Translations under genes and position numbers: made by a program
Source: Pegoplata infirma
Taxonomy: Eukaryota; Arthropoda; Insecta; Diptera; Anthomyiidae
DNA: 64,000 nt
NCBI GenBank assembly: GCA_963921195.1
Contig: OY992540.1
Location: forward strand, 174,315,896-174,379,895
Reading direction: 5' to 3'
Part shown: positions 10,221 to 21,691 of the stretch, piece by piece
Layout of the letters: the number at the start of each line of letters is the position of its first letter
How positions within the stretch are numbered: position 1 is the first letter of the stretch
Notes under the pieces: model-generated
The model's database searches: none
Seen by the model: the letters and a program-made list of their open reading frames with translations, nothing else
What the model was told of the DNA's origin: nothing

Positions 10221-12760
10221 TTATGCTGCATTTGAAAATTTATGATTAGGGCAAGTACTTTCATGAAAATGCATGTTTTTACTCGGCACTCTAAATTAAA
10301 TTAAATATCTATCCGAATCAATAAATTTGCAATAAAATGACATCGATTTGTAGTTGCATATTTTTGCATATTTTGGTATAAAAGCATATTTTTGCAAATT
10401 TTCATATAAATTGGGCTTTTTTTAATTTTCATGCACATTTTTTCAAAAAATCATTTCAAAAACCTTAACATAATTCAAAACCGATCCACTATTTCTTGTA
10501 AAAAAATATTATTTTCTTAGAGAAATGATATTCTGAGACATTTTTTAAGAAAATTAGTTATTGAAAATAAAATTCTTAGATTTTTAAAAAAATTTTAAAT
10601 TTTCCTTTTCTGAAACATTTTATTTGTCAAGAAAAACTATTTCGAATTTAAAATTTTCTTACAGGAAAATTGACTCAGAAATGCCTATACAACAACTTTT
10701 GTTATTCCTCTGAATTTTAGCGAAATTGGCACAGTAGTTAGGAAGTTATGGACAAAACGCTTAACACGTTTTTAAAGAGATTTGTAGCCACAAAAATATT
10801 TTACAAAGTATTTTGTGCCTCAAATAGTTTTTAAACTCAAAAAATAAAATTACACTCATAAAATATTTTTTTTTTCAAGAACTATTAAAGAAGTATTTGA
10901 CTGGAAATTAAACATTTTTAGTAAAAAATGTTTATACATTTTTTACGTCAAAATCGATATTTAATTTTCTACCCGTTTAATTTTTTTGTTCAATAAAATT
11001 TTTTTATAACAAAATGTGTCAATAAAAAATATATTTTCTAATTAAAAGCTGTGTTCACTCACAAAAACATGTGTTTAATATTGTAGAGGACTTTAAAGTA
11101 TTTGAAAAAATCTAATTTATGTTACCAAAGCTCTTTTTTAATAAAATCAATTCATTTTGAATACATATTTTTAAATTTTAAGTGCATATTTTTTAAATTT
11201 TAAGTGCATAATTTTGATTTTTAGAAGCATATTATAGGCACATATTTTCGATTTTAAGATGCATGAAAGTACTTGCCCTATTCGTGATTATGCTGCATTT
11301 TTTGAGGGTTAATATGGGACAAATAACACAGGTTGCCAAAAGTTGAACTTTTTAAATTTGCGTCAACTTTGACAACTGATTTATATGGACTTTGGTATGC
11401 TAATTCCGAATCTGTTTTCCAATTTGTTTCATCAGCTCTCGTTCGCGAGCAAACCGCTGGTAAAGTGTCAAAAACTAGCGTTTTTTACCAACTTTACAAG
11501 GCTATAACTGCTAACACTAATTTTAGAGATTCAGGTTTAAACACGAACTTAACTATATTGGATGCGATGATTCCAAAACTGTTATTAACTTATTTCTGAC
11601 AGATTTAGTTTTCGAGTTATAACTCGAGTAAATTTCGAAAAATCGTTCTCATCATTCTATCCAAACCACTTGTCTGATTGACTTCATATTTATGTCATGT
11701 TTTAATTTGTTTTCGAGAATTGTTCTTAGTAAGGTCAAAATGAGTTGACAAACCCTTTGCAAATGTCTGAGGTTGCTTAGTAAATGCTAATAAAAAGATA
11801 AAATTTTTCAATTATTAGATTAAAAAAAATATGTTATTTCGTTGCTTCATAACTCGAAAACTTAAGCCTGCAAGAGAAAACTAATAGCATTTTGAAATCC
11901 GCGTGCCCTATTTAGTCTAAATCGTGTCCCCAAACTCTGGCACAGTGATAAACTTGCTTAGATTTAAAAAGGGCATGAATGAAAATGTTTTAAATTTTAT
12001 TTTAGATAAATCTCAAAAACTAAAGATGACTCAAAAAAAGGAAGAGCATTTTTGGAATCAGCATAGTCAACTTACCTCAAATTGTCATACACTTTGTTGA
12101 TGCAAGACCAGTGTTGGTAAATATGGACTCACAAATATGCCGAAAATAGCCTATTTTCAAAGTTTCCGTAGGCTATATCTCGAAAACTAGAGCTGACCCA
12201 AAAAAACGGTAGCCAGATTTAAAATCAGCGTACCCCAAGCTATCAGAACCCGGACAAAAAAAGTGTTGCCCTGTGTAATTCATAAAAAGTTAAATAAATG
12301 AAGAATTCCTTAAAAAATCCCAAAAGTAGGAAATATTAAAGAATCTTGAAAAAAGAAAATACAAAAATAATTCCTCAAAGGGAATTAAAATAATTATGAT
12401 GAAAAAAAAATATTCTGCATTTTTTTACTATGCTGCATTTTAAAATTCATGATTATGCTGCATTTTTTGAGGGTTGCTATTAGACAAATAATTCACAAAA
12501 AGTTAAATTAATGCAAAATGGCTTAAAAAATTACAAAAAAATAGGAAAAATTAATGAATCTTGAAAAAATACAATAATAATTCCTTAAAAGTTAAATTAT
12601 TGTAAAATGTTTAAAAAAAAATTCCAAAAATTTTAAAATTTGTCAAAAAAAAAAATATTCTCGCTTTCAGAAATATTTATTGGTACTGAAAAGCACCGAT
12701 TTATTAAAAATATGTGCTTGTACCCTGAGTAAAATATCCCATAGTAACCCTAAAAAATGC
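10221..12760. repeat. Dispersed TATGCTGCATTTTTTGAGGG motif
   Basis: TATGCTGCATTT-type blocks recur near 10221, 11289, 12430 and 12465. A complement (AACCCTAAAAAATGCAG) lies near 12746. The 12465 and 12746 copies face each other, with GGGTTGCTATTAGACA against TATCCCATAGTAACCC. This suggests a small old inverted-repeat element at about 12425-12760. The remaining sequence between 11281 and 12420 shows nothing recognisable. Confidence 0.4.
10247..11280. mobile_element. hAT-like MITE, TAGGGCAAGTACTTTCATG ends
   Basis: TAGGGCAAGTACTTTCATG at 10247 is matched by CATGAAAGTACTTGCCCTA ending at 11280. The flanks TTTATGAT and TTCGTGAT agree at six of eight positions and fit the hAT pattern. The interior contains several TGCATATTTT motifs, shared with the element at 27344-27878. 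It is non-coding. Confidence 0.7.
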
Positions 12761-13019
12761 AGAATAATCAAAAAAATGAAGCAACTGTTACTACAATGTA
12801 GTAATTTTTTTGTATTTATTTTTTAAAACGACTACAAAAAATAGTTGTTTGAGATTTTTCATACAAGAAAAACTGAAGTTGTAGTTGAAAACAACAACTA
12901 CTACTTGCTACACAAATGACCGGCATGTAGTAACTGCAATAATTTTCTAAGTGTCTGCACAAGTCATCTCTAATTAATTTCAACATTGTAAAATTACCTT
13001 CCAAGGCAATATGGTCTGA

Positions 13020-13165
13020 TTTCCATATACTTAAATAGCATCCAGGCCCGGAGGCACGTCGGTCATAATTACATTTGATGGTAGAATTGCGCCCATACGA
13101 ACTAGCTCGTCCGCTTTTTCATTTCCTGGAATATTTTGATGACACGAAACCCAGCACAGTCTTAA
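13020..13165 (-). pseudogene. LINE RNase H fragment
   Basis: Translated on the minus strand, this piece reads LCWVSCHQNIPGNEKADELV and onward. That matches the last RNase H block of non-LTR retrotransposons (WVPGHxxIxGNEKADELA), including the catalytic Asp of ADE. The expected PG of WVPGH is replaced by SC. Only about 45 codons remain and no other part of the LINE is adjacent. The clade cannot be told. Confidence 0.6.
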
Positions 13166-13469
13166 GGCGTGATTAGACGAGAGAGAATTCCCATAGATTT
13201 AAAGTAAAAAAAAAACAATTCTGTTGTAACTTTTAAAATTGGAATGTCAAATAACATTTTATTATATATTTTTTATTTACTTTAATTCGGTTTCCAATCT
13301 TCAAATTATTGAATAAATGTGCGAAAACAAATAATAATATAATTAAAATGGTAAGCAAAAACAAGTATTAAAGAAATGAGATTTGACACAACAATTTTTA
13401 AAGTCAAAAGTATATTACCACAGAGTTGTGTTTTACTTTAGGGGTTTTCTTTCCCGTCTAAACGCGCCT

Positions 13470-13850
13470 TTAAAGAGTGTTGTTCGATGAGAGCCCGAAG
13501 CTTTTGGCGACAACGGCCTATTTCCCAATGCCTTTCTCATCGAAATGAACTGACACTGCATACAGTTCCGTATGAAAAATATTACAGCCATCCTCTAGCC
13601 TTAAACCATAGACGAAAAAATTGCCCAGAGTTTGACAATTTTTCTACACGAAAAGCGTCTCATCCTATACGAAAAATGTCACAGAATCTAAAAATTTTTC
13701 TGTACGAAAAAAAATTCTTAGAGTCTGAGAAAAGAGTTTGAGACATTTTGCGTAAAGAAAAATTCTCAGACATTTTCTATGTCTCAGAATTAAAGAGTTT
13801 TTCTGAACGAAAAATGTCTTTTTTTTTAAACCCTATCATTTTCAACAAAT
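13470..13850. other. Region with ACGAAAAATGTCTCAGA-type short repeats
   Basis: Several imperfect direct and inverted repeats of ACGAAAAA and TCTCAGA occur here. An open frame of 84 codons spans them but has no recognisable domain. It looks like degraded repeat DNA. Confidence 0.35.
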
Positions 13851-15043
13851 ATGATCGAATTTAAAAATGTTTTTATTATAAAACCAGAAGATGTTGGTGT
13901 ACAATCGTCAGTCAGTGAATTTAGGTATATATTTTCAAATTTGTCCTCAAGAACAAAATTCGATAAATAAAATGCAACCCGTTTTAGTGTACATGTTCTA
14001 TATTTAAACTATAATTTGTGTATGAATTTTATTTAGGGTGATACTTATATTTTGATTAAAATATGTAAGGAGAAACAATTTTCTTTCTTTATTTTCTTCA
14101 TTTTATTTTGGGAAAACTATAAAAAGGACTATTTTTTTTAAATACATGACCATTATAAATAATTATTTTTCTTTATACTTATCTTCCAAAATTTTCTTTT
14201 GAAATAAAACAATTAAAATTTTTTTGATATATATTTTTTTATTTTACTGCTAATACTAGGTAAATTTTTTTAATATTTTTTGTTTTTAATGCAATTAAAA
14301 AAAACTTATTAAGGCAAAAAATTAAAAGAACACAATAAAATCAGTATTTAAAAAAATAAACCTTAAAGAGAAAAAAATATTTTTTTTTTAAGAATAAGCC
14401 TATATATAGTGTTTCCAAACCGGTTAACCGTTAAACCGGCTTATCCCAAAATTTCGGGTTTTTAAGTCCGGTTTGACTGAGAATGTTTTTCATAAACTTA
14501 TACAGACCGATTTTTTACAAACTCCATGCATTAAAATTACACTTTCGGATGAAAAATTTGATTTGGGTATCCGGGGATTTCATGGGGATGACAATGATTT
14601 TTTGGGGATTTTTAGGGAATGAAATATTTTAGATAAACAAGTCTTTTTTAAATACATCAATCATGAAATGATACTAAAAGCGGTAAAATGAACTCTACTT
14701 TTTTTTTGATCAATCGTGGACATTAAAGCATTAAAAAAAACCGCAAAAAGAGGAATTATGTGAGATTTATAAAGAAAAAACTAAAATTTGTTATGGTGCC
14801 TGTCAAAACCTGGATCGTAGTGGTATCATGTTATCATGCTTTTCTTTTTCTTTAAACCAAATTGTAGATTTTCATACATTTTCTATAGTGTATCCTTTAA
14901 ATCTATTATGGAAAATTTCCTAAATTCACTAGTTTTTTCTGTAGAAAAAAGTCTAAAAGTACATCAATTGAAATAAATGGTCTTTTACGACTTCTTAAAA
15001 TCTTAAGAAGCAATAACACGTTTTGGATACCTATTCCGGAGTA

Positions 15044-15130
15044 TGTAGGTTAGGTTATGGTGGATGGCATTTACAAAAAACCAATGCCCATATCATGTTT
15101 CCCATATATCTTTATGTCCAGGTACCCAGC
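15044..15130 (-). pseudogene. Tiny LINE 3'-end insertion with 11-bp duplication
   Basis: On the minus strand this 87-bp piece ends in CCACCATAACCTAACCTACA. It is flanked by a perfect direct repeat ATTCCGGAGTA (15033-15043 and 15131-15141). A severely 5'-truncated, oriented insert with an 11-bp duplication is the classic product of target-primed reverse transcription. The CCTAACCTA terminus links it to the LOA-like LINE family in this window. Confidence 0.65.
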
Positions 15131-15376
15131 ATTCCGGAGTAAGTATTTATAAAAAGTTAAGGGTTTTAACCAAAGAGTAAAAGAATTTTCGTTGTTGTTT
15201 TTATGGGGTACAAACAATGTCTTAGGGCCGATGACTTATGTTTGCTGAGAAAACTTTTGGGGGAAATCAAGATATAAAACAAGAAAGATTAAACCAAATT
15301 TCAATCCCTGATAAAACATTTCCGTTGGTTTTTAAATTTTATCATAATACTTATCGAAACATTGGCGGTTTCAAAT

Positions 15377-16773
15377 TAGAGTTTGCAAAACGATTAAAAT
15401 CGTAATCGCGATTAATCGCGCCAATTAATCGTAATCGACAAAAAAATCATGTGATTACGATTAAAAATTTTCTATGAAATACACTGTTTTTATAACGAAT
15501 TTAAAACAGTTCCAAAATTTTTTTTAACCCATTTTGAGGTTTCTATTAAAATTATTTTTCAAAAAAACTAAATTCGTGTTAAAAACGATAACTTTCGGGA
15601 CAATTTCAAACAAAAATCATTGATTCTTGAGTGTTAAGTAGACTGGAAAGTTTCTATGGGTTGGTCTATGATTCATTTTTAGTTTGCGATTTTTCTTTCC
15701 TTTTCTCGTAAAAGTCACTCAAATTTAAAGTAAAATTTAAATTCTGATCTGAGTAAATTCTAAAAAATTTGGATTTTAAAATATACTCAAAAGGCTTTGG
15801 TCCAAAAATTTGGACTGGAAGCAGCTTTTGGAAAGAAAACATGATCCAAAGAGCGAATCCAAATCAGTCACAGTTTAGAGTACTCTTTAGTAGCAAAGAT
15901 AAAAAGATATTAAGACCCAGTAAAATCATGTATCTTTTCAGCGCTGCACTAAGAAAATTATGTCATTAACTGTTTGTAGGTTATTTAAAAATGTAATCAG
16001 TAAAGTTATTTTAAAAGAAAAATCATTAATTTTATTATGGACTTCTTATTTTTTACTGTTTCTGTAGATAAAAAAAAATAATTTACTGTATTAAAAACGA
16101 ATTTTCTGTTACATTTAATTTCGGCAGTAAAAAATTTCTTCTATAGTTTTACTGTTTTTCAATACAAAATAACTGAATATTCACTAGTTTTTTAATGTTT
16201 TGGTTAGTCATTAAATTAACATTTAAAATTGACTGTATTGTGTTTTTATTTTAAAAGAAAAAACACTGGAATGGTTTTTAAATAAAAGTTCATTTGTTTT
16301 AAGTGAATATTCACTGGAATTTACCTACATAATTTTTTGAGTGTGATTAAAGCACACTTTGTAGAGTTTATTTAAGCGCAATAAAGATGTAAAAAAATCT
16401 TGTATTTTTCTCCAAAAATCTTTTTGATCATATAAAAAGTGTTGAAGATGTCAAAAATTAAAGTATATGTGAAATTTTACCAACAAAGAATTTTAATTAT
16501 AAGTTTAAAAAAAAAAATCTTAACAAAAAATTCTCATGGTCGATCGAGCGCAATGGTATACTAAAAAAAGAGACTGTGGTGCCAAAATCTCGAATAATTT
16601 TTACTGAGAAATTTCGAAAGCTTTTAATTTTATTTCTTAAAAATAATAGTTTTTGTTCTTAAAAATATAAATTTCAAGTTTTTTTTTAAAGATATTGTAA
16701 CTCAAATTATTTTAAAAAAAATCGATTAATCGTAATCGCGATTATGAAATATCTCGATTATTTGCAAACTCTA
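15377..16773. mobile_element. hAT-like element, TAGAGTTTGCAAA ends
   Basis: TAGAGTTTGCAAAACG (15377) and TTTGCAAACTCTA (16773) are inverted termini. They are flanked by the perfect 8-bp duplication TTTCAAAT (15369-15376 and 16774-16781). Subterminal repeats of AATCGTAATCGCGATTA occur at both ends, as is usual for hAT transposase binding regions. There is no transposase frame. The 0.4-kb MITE at 15947-16345 is nested inside. Confidence 0.8.
15947..16345 (+). mobile_element. 0.4-kb MITE nested in a hAT-like element
   Basis: Inverted termini CACTAAGAAAATTATG (left) and CATAATTTTTTGAGTGTG (right) enclose about 400 bp of AT-rich DNA. The copy at 44626-45009 aligns well in reverse orientation over blocks such as ACAGTAAAAAATTTCTT and GTGAATATTCACTGGAATTT. 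The CACTCA-type ends place it with the TA-flanked MITEs. Confidence 0.6.
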
Positions 16774-16781
16774 TTTCAAAT

Positions 16782-17334
16782 GATGTGCTAATCGCTCAAC
16801 ACGAAAAATACACTTACACTTTTTAGCCAAGTTTCTGTGTAAAATACAACCCACCAAGTGTTTGTGCGTAAGTTAACCAATTTTTTGTTCTAAAAAATTG
16901 GCTAAATTACTCAAAAGCACTTGATGGATGGCAAGTGTTTTTTGCGTGTAGTAAATTTTGAGAAAATATTTTTTTGGGGGTTTTTGGGGATGAGAAATTT
17001 TAAGTTGGGGATGGTATCCAAAAAAAAATCTGGCGAATCTGCCCATACAAACGGTCCCTTTAAATTTGGCTCTAAAGACTATAACAACTGTACTTTAGTA
17101 GGTATCCTTTCGAAATTTGTCAGATAACCGTAATGCGGTTCCACAACCGTATGGAGGTTGTGACAATCGCATGACCGGTAACAACAACAACCTCCAATAT
17201 GAGGTTGAAATATTAACGGTTATGGCAACCGGATTTATTATGTGAGTCTTCATATGTATAAAACTACAACTTAATTATTAATAATTTTTACAACAAAAAA
17301 AAAAATAATCAAGCAAAAAGTTCTTGTTCTCCTT
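16782..17334. other. Non-coding, with small GGTTGTGACAATCG / GGTTNNGGCAACCGG repeats
   Basis: The 17120-17240 part has short G+C-richer repeats of CCGGTAAC, AACCTCCA and AACGGTTA type, resembling a degraded hAT-like terminus. No gene is seen. Confidence 0.35.
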
Positions 17335-17847
17335 AAATTTTGAAATCAAAATATAAGAGTGACCCTAAGTAAAATACTTACACACATGTGTAGTAAATAT
17401 AGAACATGCACGCTAGAGTGGGTTGCATTTTCATTTATTGAATTTTGTACTTGAGGACGAATGTGATAATAACTTTGTTCACAACATTATTTGGTTTTAT
17501 GATAAAGCCAATTTTAAAATTGTTCTTTAAAAATTATTTGCGAATGCCTCATAAACATGAAACAAAATTTTTAATTTAGATTTCAAATCAATTCCTAATC
17601 AAACGCGATTAGTTTTTGCTGTTTTATTAAAATAAATTAATTATTTTATATATCAATTCCTTACTTTATTCATTTCGGTTACCAACCCTGATAAAAACCA
17701 CAAGCAAGCAAAAAAAATTGAATTACAACCGTAGATGATGATTATAGATGTACGGATTGTACGAAAAACAAAACAGTCAATATTGTTATTGTACAGCATA
17801 AATTCTAGTCACACAATTTTACCAAGATAACGAATCGCCCCTTGAGC

Positions 17848-18298
17848 CTAGTACTCTGTTTTTCATAGCAAAAATTTTAATTGAACCAAATCGTAATAAA
17901 AAATTTTGAAATCAACAACCTTTGATAATTTTAAGAAAGAAACTATCAAAATAAAACTAAAATGTCACTCATTTCTGATAGTTTCTTTCAAAGAATTGTC
18001 AAAAGTTGTTCATTTATAAATTTTTTATTGCGATTTGAGGTTTTCAAATCTTAAAGCCTAGTACTCTGTTTTTATGGTAAAAATTTCACTAAAACTTTAC
18101 ACGCCTCAAATCGCAATAAAACATTTAAAAATCAACAAGTTTTGACAATTATAAGAAAGAAACGATCATAACAAAACTGAAATGTCACTTTTGTCTTTGC
18201 ATAATAAAAATGCGTAAAAACTTTTAAACAATTTCCCTAAAACTCCTCGCGTTGCCAATTTTTTTTTTATTATTAAGTACTAGGCTTTAAGTACAAAA
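17848..18298. mobile_element. Palindromic MITE cluster, AGCCTAGTACTCTG ends
   Basis: GAGCCTAGTACTCTG at about 17848 and AAGCCTAGTACTCTG at about 18056 start two related units. AGTACTAGGCTTTAAG near 18283 closes the second. Within each unit the same CAAATCGCAATAAA and GACAATTNTAAGAAAGAAAC blocks occur in opposite orientations. This looks like a palindromic MITE with a tandem partial duplication. No coding potential is seen. Confidence 0.5.
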
Positions 18299-18837
18299 AT
18301 AAAAAATGATCGCGGACAAAACTAATGTTTACATATAAGGTTTTTATTGATTACAACTTTTGCCCATTATCGCGTTCGTTAATTCGACAGTTTTTTTTTT
18401 CAATTTCAGGCTACCTTAATGTTTACTCATTGTTGAATTAAAATTTGACATGAGAAAACATATGTGAAACCGTTAAAACCCCTAATGATGTTTCGTTGTA
18501 TGCAACTTTAAAACTCTGGACGACAGAATTCTCAATGTTTTTTAATTCAAAAAAATACCAAGGTCTTCCCTCTTGAAGTCGACCACTAATAACTGTAACT
18601 TGAATAACTTTAATAACATACTGGAATGGCATACTTTAAGCCTGTTACAAACTGAACTGAATTTAAAAATATTTTTATACACCCAGAGAAGTGATTAATT
18701 GTGGTAACCATAATTTAAGAGCGTCATATTAAGATTGAAAATTGTATCATAATATATTTATAGGCGCAGCGTTGCATGCATTGGTAAAATTAGTTTTTAA
18801 TCTTGCCCACATGTCATTTACGGTTACGTCCCGGGAT
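18299..18837. other. Non-coding sequence, nothing recognised
   Basis: Moderately AT-rich unique-looking sequence. A 64-codon minus-strand open frame at 18438-18632 has no recognisable domain. Confidence 0.4.
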
Positions 18838-19225
18838 GTTAATGTATTAGTGTTATTTCGAAGATGTCTACAAATTCTTCTTTAGTGCCCAGTATCTTCA
18901 GATTGTTTACGATGTAGTTGATCCTTGCCGATTGATAACCTTTTGGTATATCCATTACTCGCATTCGGAGCTTTGCTATGCAAAGAAAGTGATCAGAGCC
19001 CACAGCAGCGCTGTTAAATGATTTTACATCCATTACGCTGTTTCTCCACGTTCTGCTAATGAAGAAGTGGTCGATCTGATTTTAATCTTCCTTGTCTGAT
19101 TTGTGATCGCCAAGTAGTTTTGTGACAAAGTTTGTGCGGAAACATTGAACTTGATATCACAAGTCTCTGAGTGTTGTAAAGTCTATTAACATTTCCCCAT
19201 TTTCGTTCAGTTGTCCTACACCGTC
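18838..19225 (-). pseudogene. LINE endonuclease fragment (RTE/BovB-like)
   Basis: On the minus strand, frames with stops read in order TNFVTKLLGDH, QIDHFFISRTWRNS and VMDVKSFNSAAVGSDHFLC followed by IAKLRMRV. The IDHxxIS..WRxS..DVxxxxxADxGSDHxL pattern is the C-terminal part of the AP-type endonuclease of RTE-like LINEs, with the catalytic SDH present. In-frame stops and a frame change show it is dead. The 64-codon open frame at 18839-19033 is only part of it. Confidence 0.6.
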
Positions 19226-19348
19226 ATTGGAGGTAACCACATTTTCCTTTTTCGGCGTAATGTAATGCTAATGGTAATTAGTATTATTCAAAGCCATTAA
19301 TACGTAAGCGAGGCAGGAAGGGGTACCCATTACCAAGTTTTTGCCGGG
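19205..19348 (-). repeat. Half copy of the CCCAGCAAA palindromic MITE
   Basis: Reads as the reverse complement of the left half of the MITE at 63077-63278, sharing TTGGAGGTAACCACATTTT, GTAATGTAATGC and TATTATTCAAAGCCATTA. It ends in TTTTTGCCGGG, a variant of TTTTTGCTGGG. A right-half fragment lies at 20206-20326. Confidence 0.55.
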
Positions 19349-19381
19349 TTACAATGTAACTAGATTTACAATCTGAATTTT

Positions 19382-20036
19382 AACAAGTAAGAGTGTTAAA
19401 TTCGGCTGTGCCGAATCTTTTATACCCTCAAACATGCACATAAATAAAAAAAAAATTGCAGGGGCGTCTTCTTTTTTTGGAGGGGGGGGTCGGTAGTGGT
19501 AATTAGGGGGGCACAATTCCTCTCCAATAAGTGTTAAAAAAAAAATAATTCTTATGATTTTTGCACTAAAGAAATACAAATTTATCATTAAATTAAATTA
19601 AATTAGCGGACCGTAAAACCATATTTTTTAATTGTGAGTCCAAATACAGGACCTTGAACTTCTTGTAGCATAAAAATGTTGGATTTGGTAAACAAAAACA
19701 CAAAAAATCATGTAAAAATATGGTATTTTTCAGAGGTTGGTTTAGTTCTTCAAGGGTTCTTTTCCCCCCAGGTCCGATTTTGCCCATCTCCGAACTTAAC
19801 CAGCCTGTAAACATAAGACATATATGTACCAAATTTCAGGAGTCTATCACTTTTATTTTGGACTGTATCGTGTCTTCCACAGACGGACGGACAGACGGAC
19901 ATCGCTAGAATGTCTTAGAATCGATCACTGACCAATAATATATACACTTTATGGGGTCCTAGACCGATATTTCGATGCGTTACACACGGAATGACAAAGT
20001 GAGTATACCCCCATACTGTAGTTGGAGGGTATAAAA
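19382..20036 (-). mobile_element. mini-me/Helitron-like element
   Basis: Read in reverse it starts with TTTTTATACCCTCCAAC and continues with GTCATTCCGTGTGTAACGCA, CCCATAAAGTGTATATATTA and the GTCCGTCCGTCTG microsatellite (short here). It ends with the hairpin ATTCGGCACAGCCGAAT and CTCTTACTTG. The arrangement of a (TA)n block, a core of about 33 bp and GTCY repeats is the described layout of dipteran mini-me elements. The hairpin terminus suggests a Helitron-like origin, which is an inference. It is non-coding. Confidence 0.7.
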
Positions 20037-20205
20037 ATTAGTTAAGTTTCATAAAAATATATTGAGAACCATTTTACAATTAACTATTTTTCTCTATTTA
20101 ATAACAGCAACTAAACAAACAATACAGTTACTTTTGTAAGTTTTCGTTAGCGAGCTAGGAATGGGCTATTATTTGTTAACGTTTTAATAAGGAACAAAGA
20201 AGGCC

Positions 20206-20326
20206 TTGCCTCCAATGACATCGCTTTTTAAAGTAATTAACAATGACATTGGGACGTAACTAGTAGTTCCACATTTTCGTTATAAACCCTAAAGTTAATT
20301 ACTTGGTAATGGAAGTTTTTGCAGGG
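20206..20326 (+). repeat. Right half of a CCCAGCAAA palindromic MITE
   Basis: CTCCAATGACATCGC through TTAATTACTTGGTAATGGAA and TTTTTGCAGGG match 63163-63278 closely. The left half is absent or lies at 19205-19348 in the other orientation. Confidence 0.5.
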
Positions 20327-20392
20327 TAGCTTAAGTAGTTAGGCGGCGGTTTACAAATCATGAGTGTTCAAATAATCAATTTAATCTAATTA

Positions 20393-20435
20393 CCTACTGA
20401 TGACGTAGAAGTGCCTACAGAAACTATGGTCTAGG
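20393..20435 (+). ncRNA. Hammerhead ribozyme motif (single copy)
   Basis: All core positions of a type I hammerhead are present in order. Stem I 5' strand CCTA (20393-20396) is followed by CTGATGA (20397-20403). Stem II is GTAG/CTAC with a 6-base loop (20405-20418), then GAAA (20420-20423). Stem III is AC/GT closed by TATG (20422-20430 region). The triplet GTC ends at 20431 and stem I 3' strand TAGG at 20432-20435. Pair 10.1-11.1 is C-A rather than the usual G-C. Cleavage would follow C20431. A stem III of two pairs is as reported for hammerheads of Penelope-like elements and animal retrozymes, which act best as dimers. Activity is not shown. Confidence 0.6.
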
Positions 20436-20436
20436 G

Positions 20437-21283
20437 CAGCAGTTACCAACCTTTTTGTTACCAACCCCCTAACGAGTTTTTTGTTTTCGTTAAAAAACTT
20501 GACATATTAATATTAGAGTTAATTTTGAAATTTTTGATCTGCGGGTATATAATTTTTTTTGAAGGGTTTAGCGAGATCAAAACAATGGTGGTATTTTTTT
20601 GGAAAAATGTTCGCTCCTTAAGGGTGCATCTGAAAACGCGGATTTGAGCCGATTTTTTTTTCAGGGCAAAAACGGCTGAAAATATTGCAAATCTGATTTC
20701 ACCAGTCGATTCTACATTAAAAATTAAAACAACGGACGTTTTTTGAACTCGTAAAAAAAGTTCCAAAAACCCATCACAGGTGCGGAAATATAATGTTTTT
20801 ATTTTTTTTTTTTTAATACGAGGGCAGATCAATAATTCCGTGACTTTTTGAATGAAAAACCCTCGCATATACAATAAAAGGGCATTTGGAGCTAAACAAA
20901 ATGGTACCAAAATTTCCATACTATCACAATCCGTCTCAAAAATGCCCAAAAACACGCTTTTAAGAACTTTGTCATAAATTTTCTCATAAACCTGACATCA
21001 TAGAACAATTTGGAAACCATAGTCGGAATCAGCATCGAAAGGTTAATCGAAAACAAGTCGTCAGATCTCAAAATATTATAAAAGAATATCGAAAAAAAGG
21101 CTCTCTAAATTTCAAACCTAAACCTAAAACCCTGATGTTATGAAAAACTTTCGAAGCCAGATGCGGAACCAGCATTGAAAGGTTATTTGAAATCGAATGT
21201 CCAAATTACTAAAATTTTGCGTACCACCGCGGACAGTTTCGCGTACCCCTAGTGGTACGCGTACCATAGGTTGGTAACCGCTA
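20437..21283. mobile_element. hAT-like MITE, CAGCAGTTACCAACC ends
   Basis: CAGCAGTTACCAACC (20437) and GGTTGGTAACCGCTA (21283) are inverted ends of the hAT type (CAGNGGTTNCCAACC). They are flanked by a perfect 8-bp duplication GTCTAGGG (20429-20436 and 21284-21291), close to the hAT target consensus nTCTAGAn. A 165-codon minus-strand open frame inside (20458-20955) lacks any transposase motif I can recognise. The insertion lies immediately 3' of the hammerhead motif and duplicated its last bases. Confidence 0.85.
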
Positions 21284-21291
21284 GTCTAGGG

Positions 21292-21690
21292 TTAAACCAC
21301 ATTCAATTTAATCTTTAGAAAACACAATTTTCTTTTTCAATCAAAAACACAAACAAAGTTTTAATTGTTTTTTAATTTAATATCAATTAAATTTTTAATT
21401 AATATAATTAATTGTTTAATCAAATTTTTAAATTTATTTTAGTTAACATTTTAATTGTTGTTATATTTATTATTAATTAGATATTTAATTAATTGTTTAA
21501 TTAAATTTTTAGCTTACCTTTTTTTCGTTTTATTTTCCGTGTGTGAGTGTGTGGTTTTCTCTTGCATTGTATTACATACAAAAAAATACATAATTATAAA
21601 CAGTTTATTGAAAGTTTTTTATTTTTCATATTGTTTTTTGAATTCTCATTTTGTTTATAGTTTTATGTATATGTGTATAAAAGTTTTATA
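21292..21690. other. Low-complexity TTAATTAAATTTTT sequence
   Basis: Strongly AT-rich with recurring TTTAATTAAATTTTTAATT strings. No gene or element end is seen, apart from the TCAATTTAATCT repeat at 21303-21314, which also occurs at 20376-20387. Confidence 0.5.
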
Positions 21691-21691
21691 A

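Larger units (their letters stand above)
13870..17520. repeat. Long-range inverted repeat (arms about 190 bp)
   Basis: About 13870-14060 reads as the reverse complement of about 17335-17520. Shared blocks include ATGCAACCC / GGGTTGCAT, TGTTCTATATTTA and TTAGGGT / ACCCTAA. The pair could be the ends of an old 3.6-kb element or two copies of one repeat in opposite orientation. A hAT-like element (15377-16773) and a LINE scrap (15044-15130) lie between. Termini and target duplication are not clear. Confidence 0.5.

Noticed and set aside
11400..11460. CTGATGA on the minus strand (another hammerhead core?)
   Set aside because: GAAA follows, but stem II cannot form and no paired stem I is present. 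The CTGATGA occurrences near 45677, 60172, 37948 and 39074 fail in the same way; the last two lie in LINE coding sequence.
20458..20955. 165-codon minus-strand open frame inside the hAT-like MITE
   Set aside because: No BED finger, DDE or hAT dimerisation motif is seen; composition is AT-driven and the element is only 847 bp.
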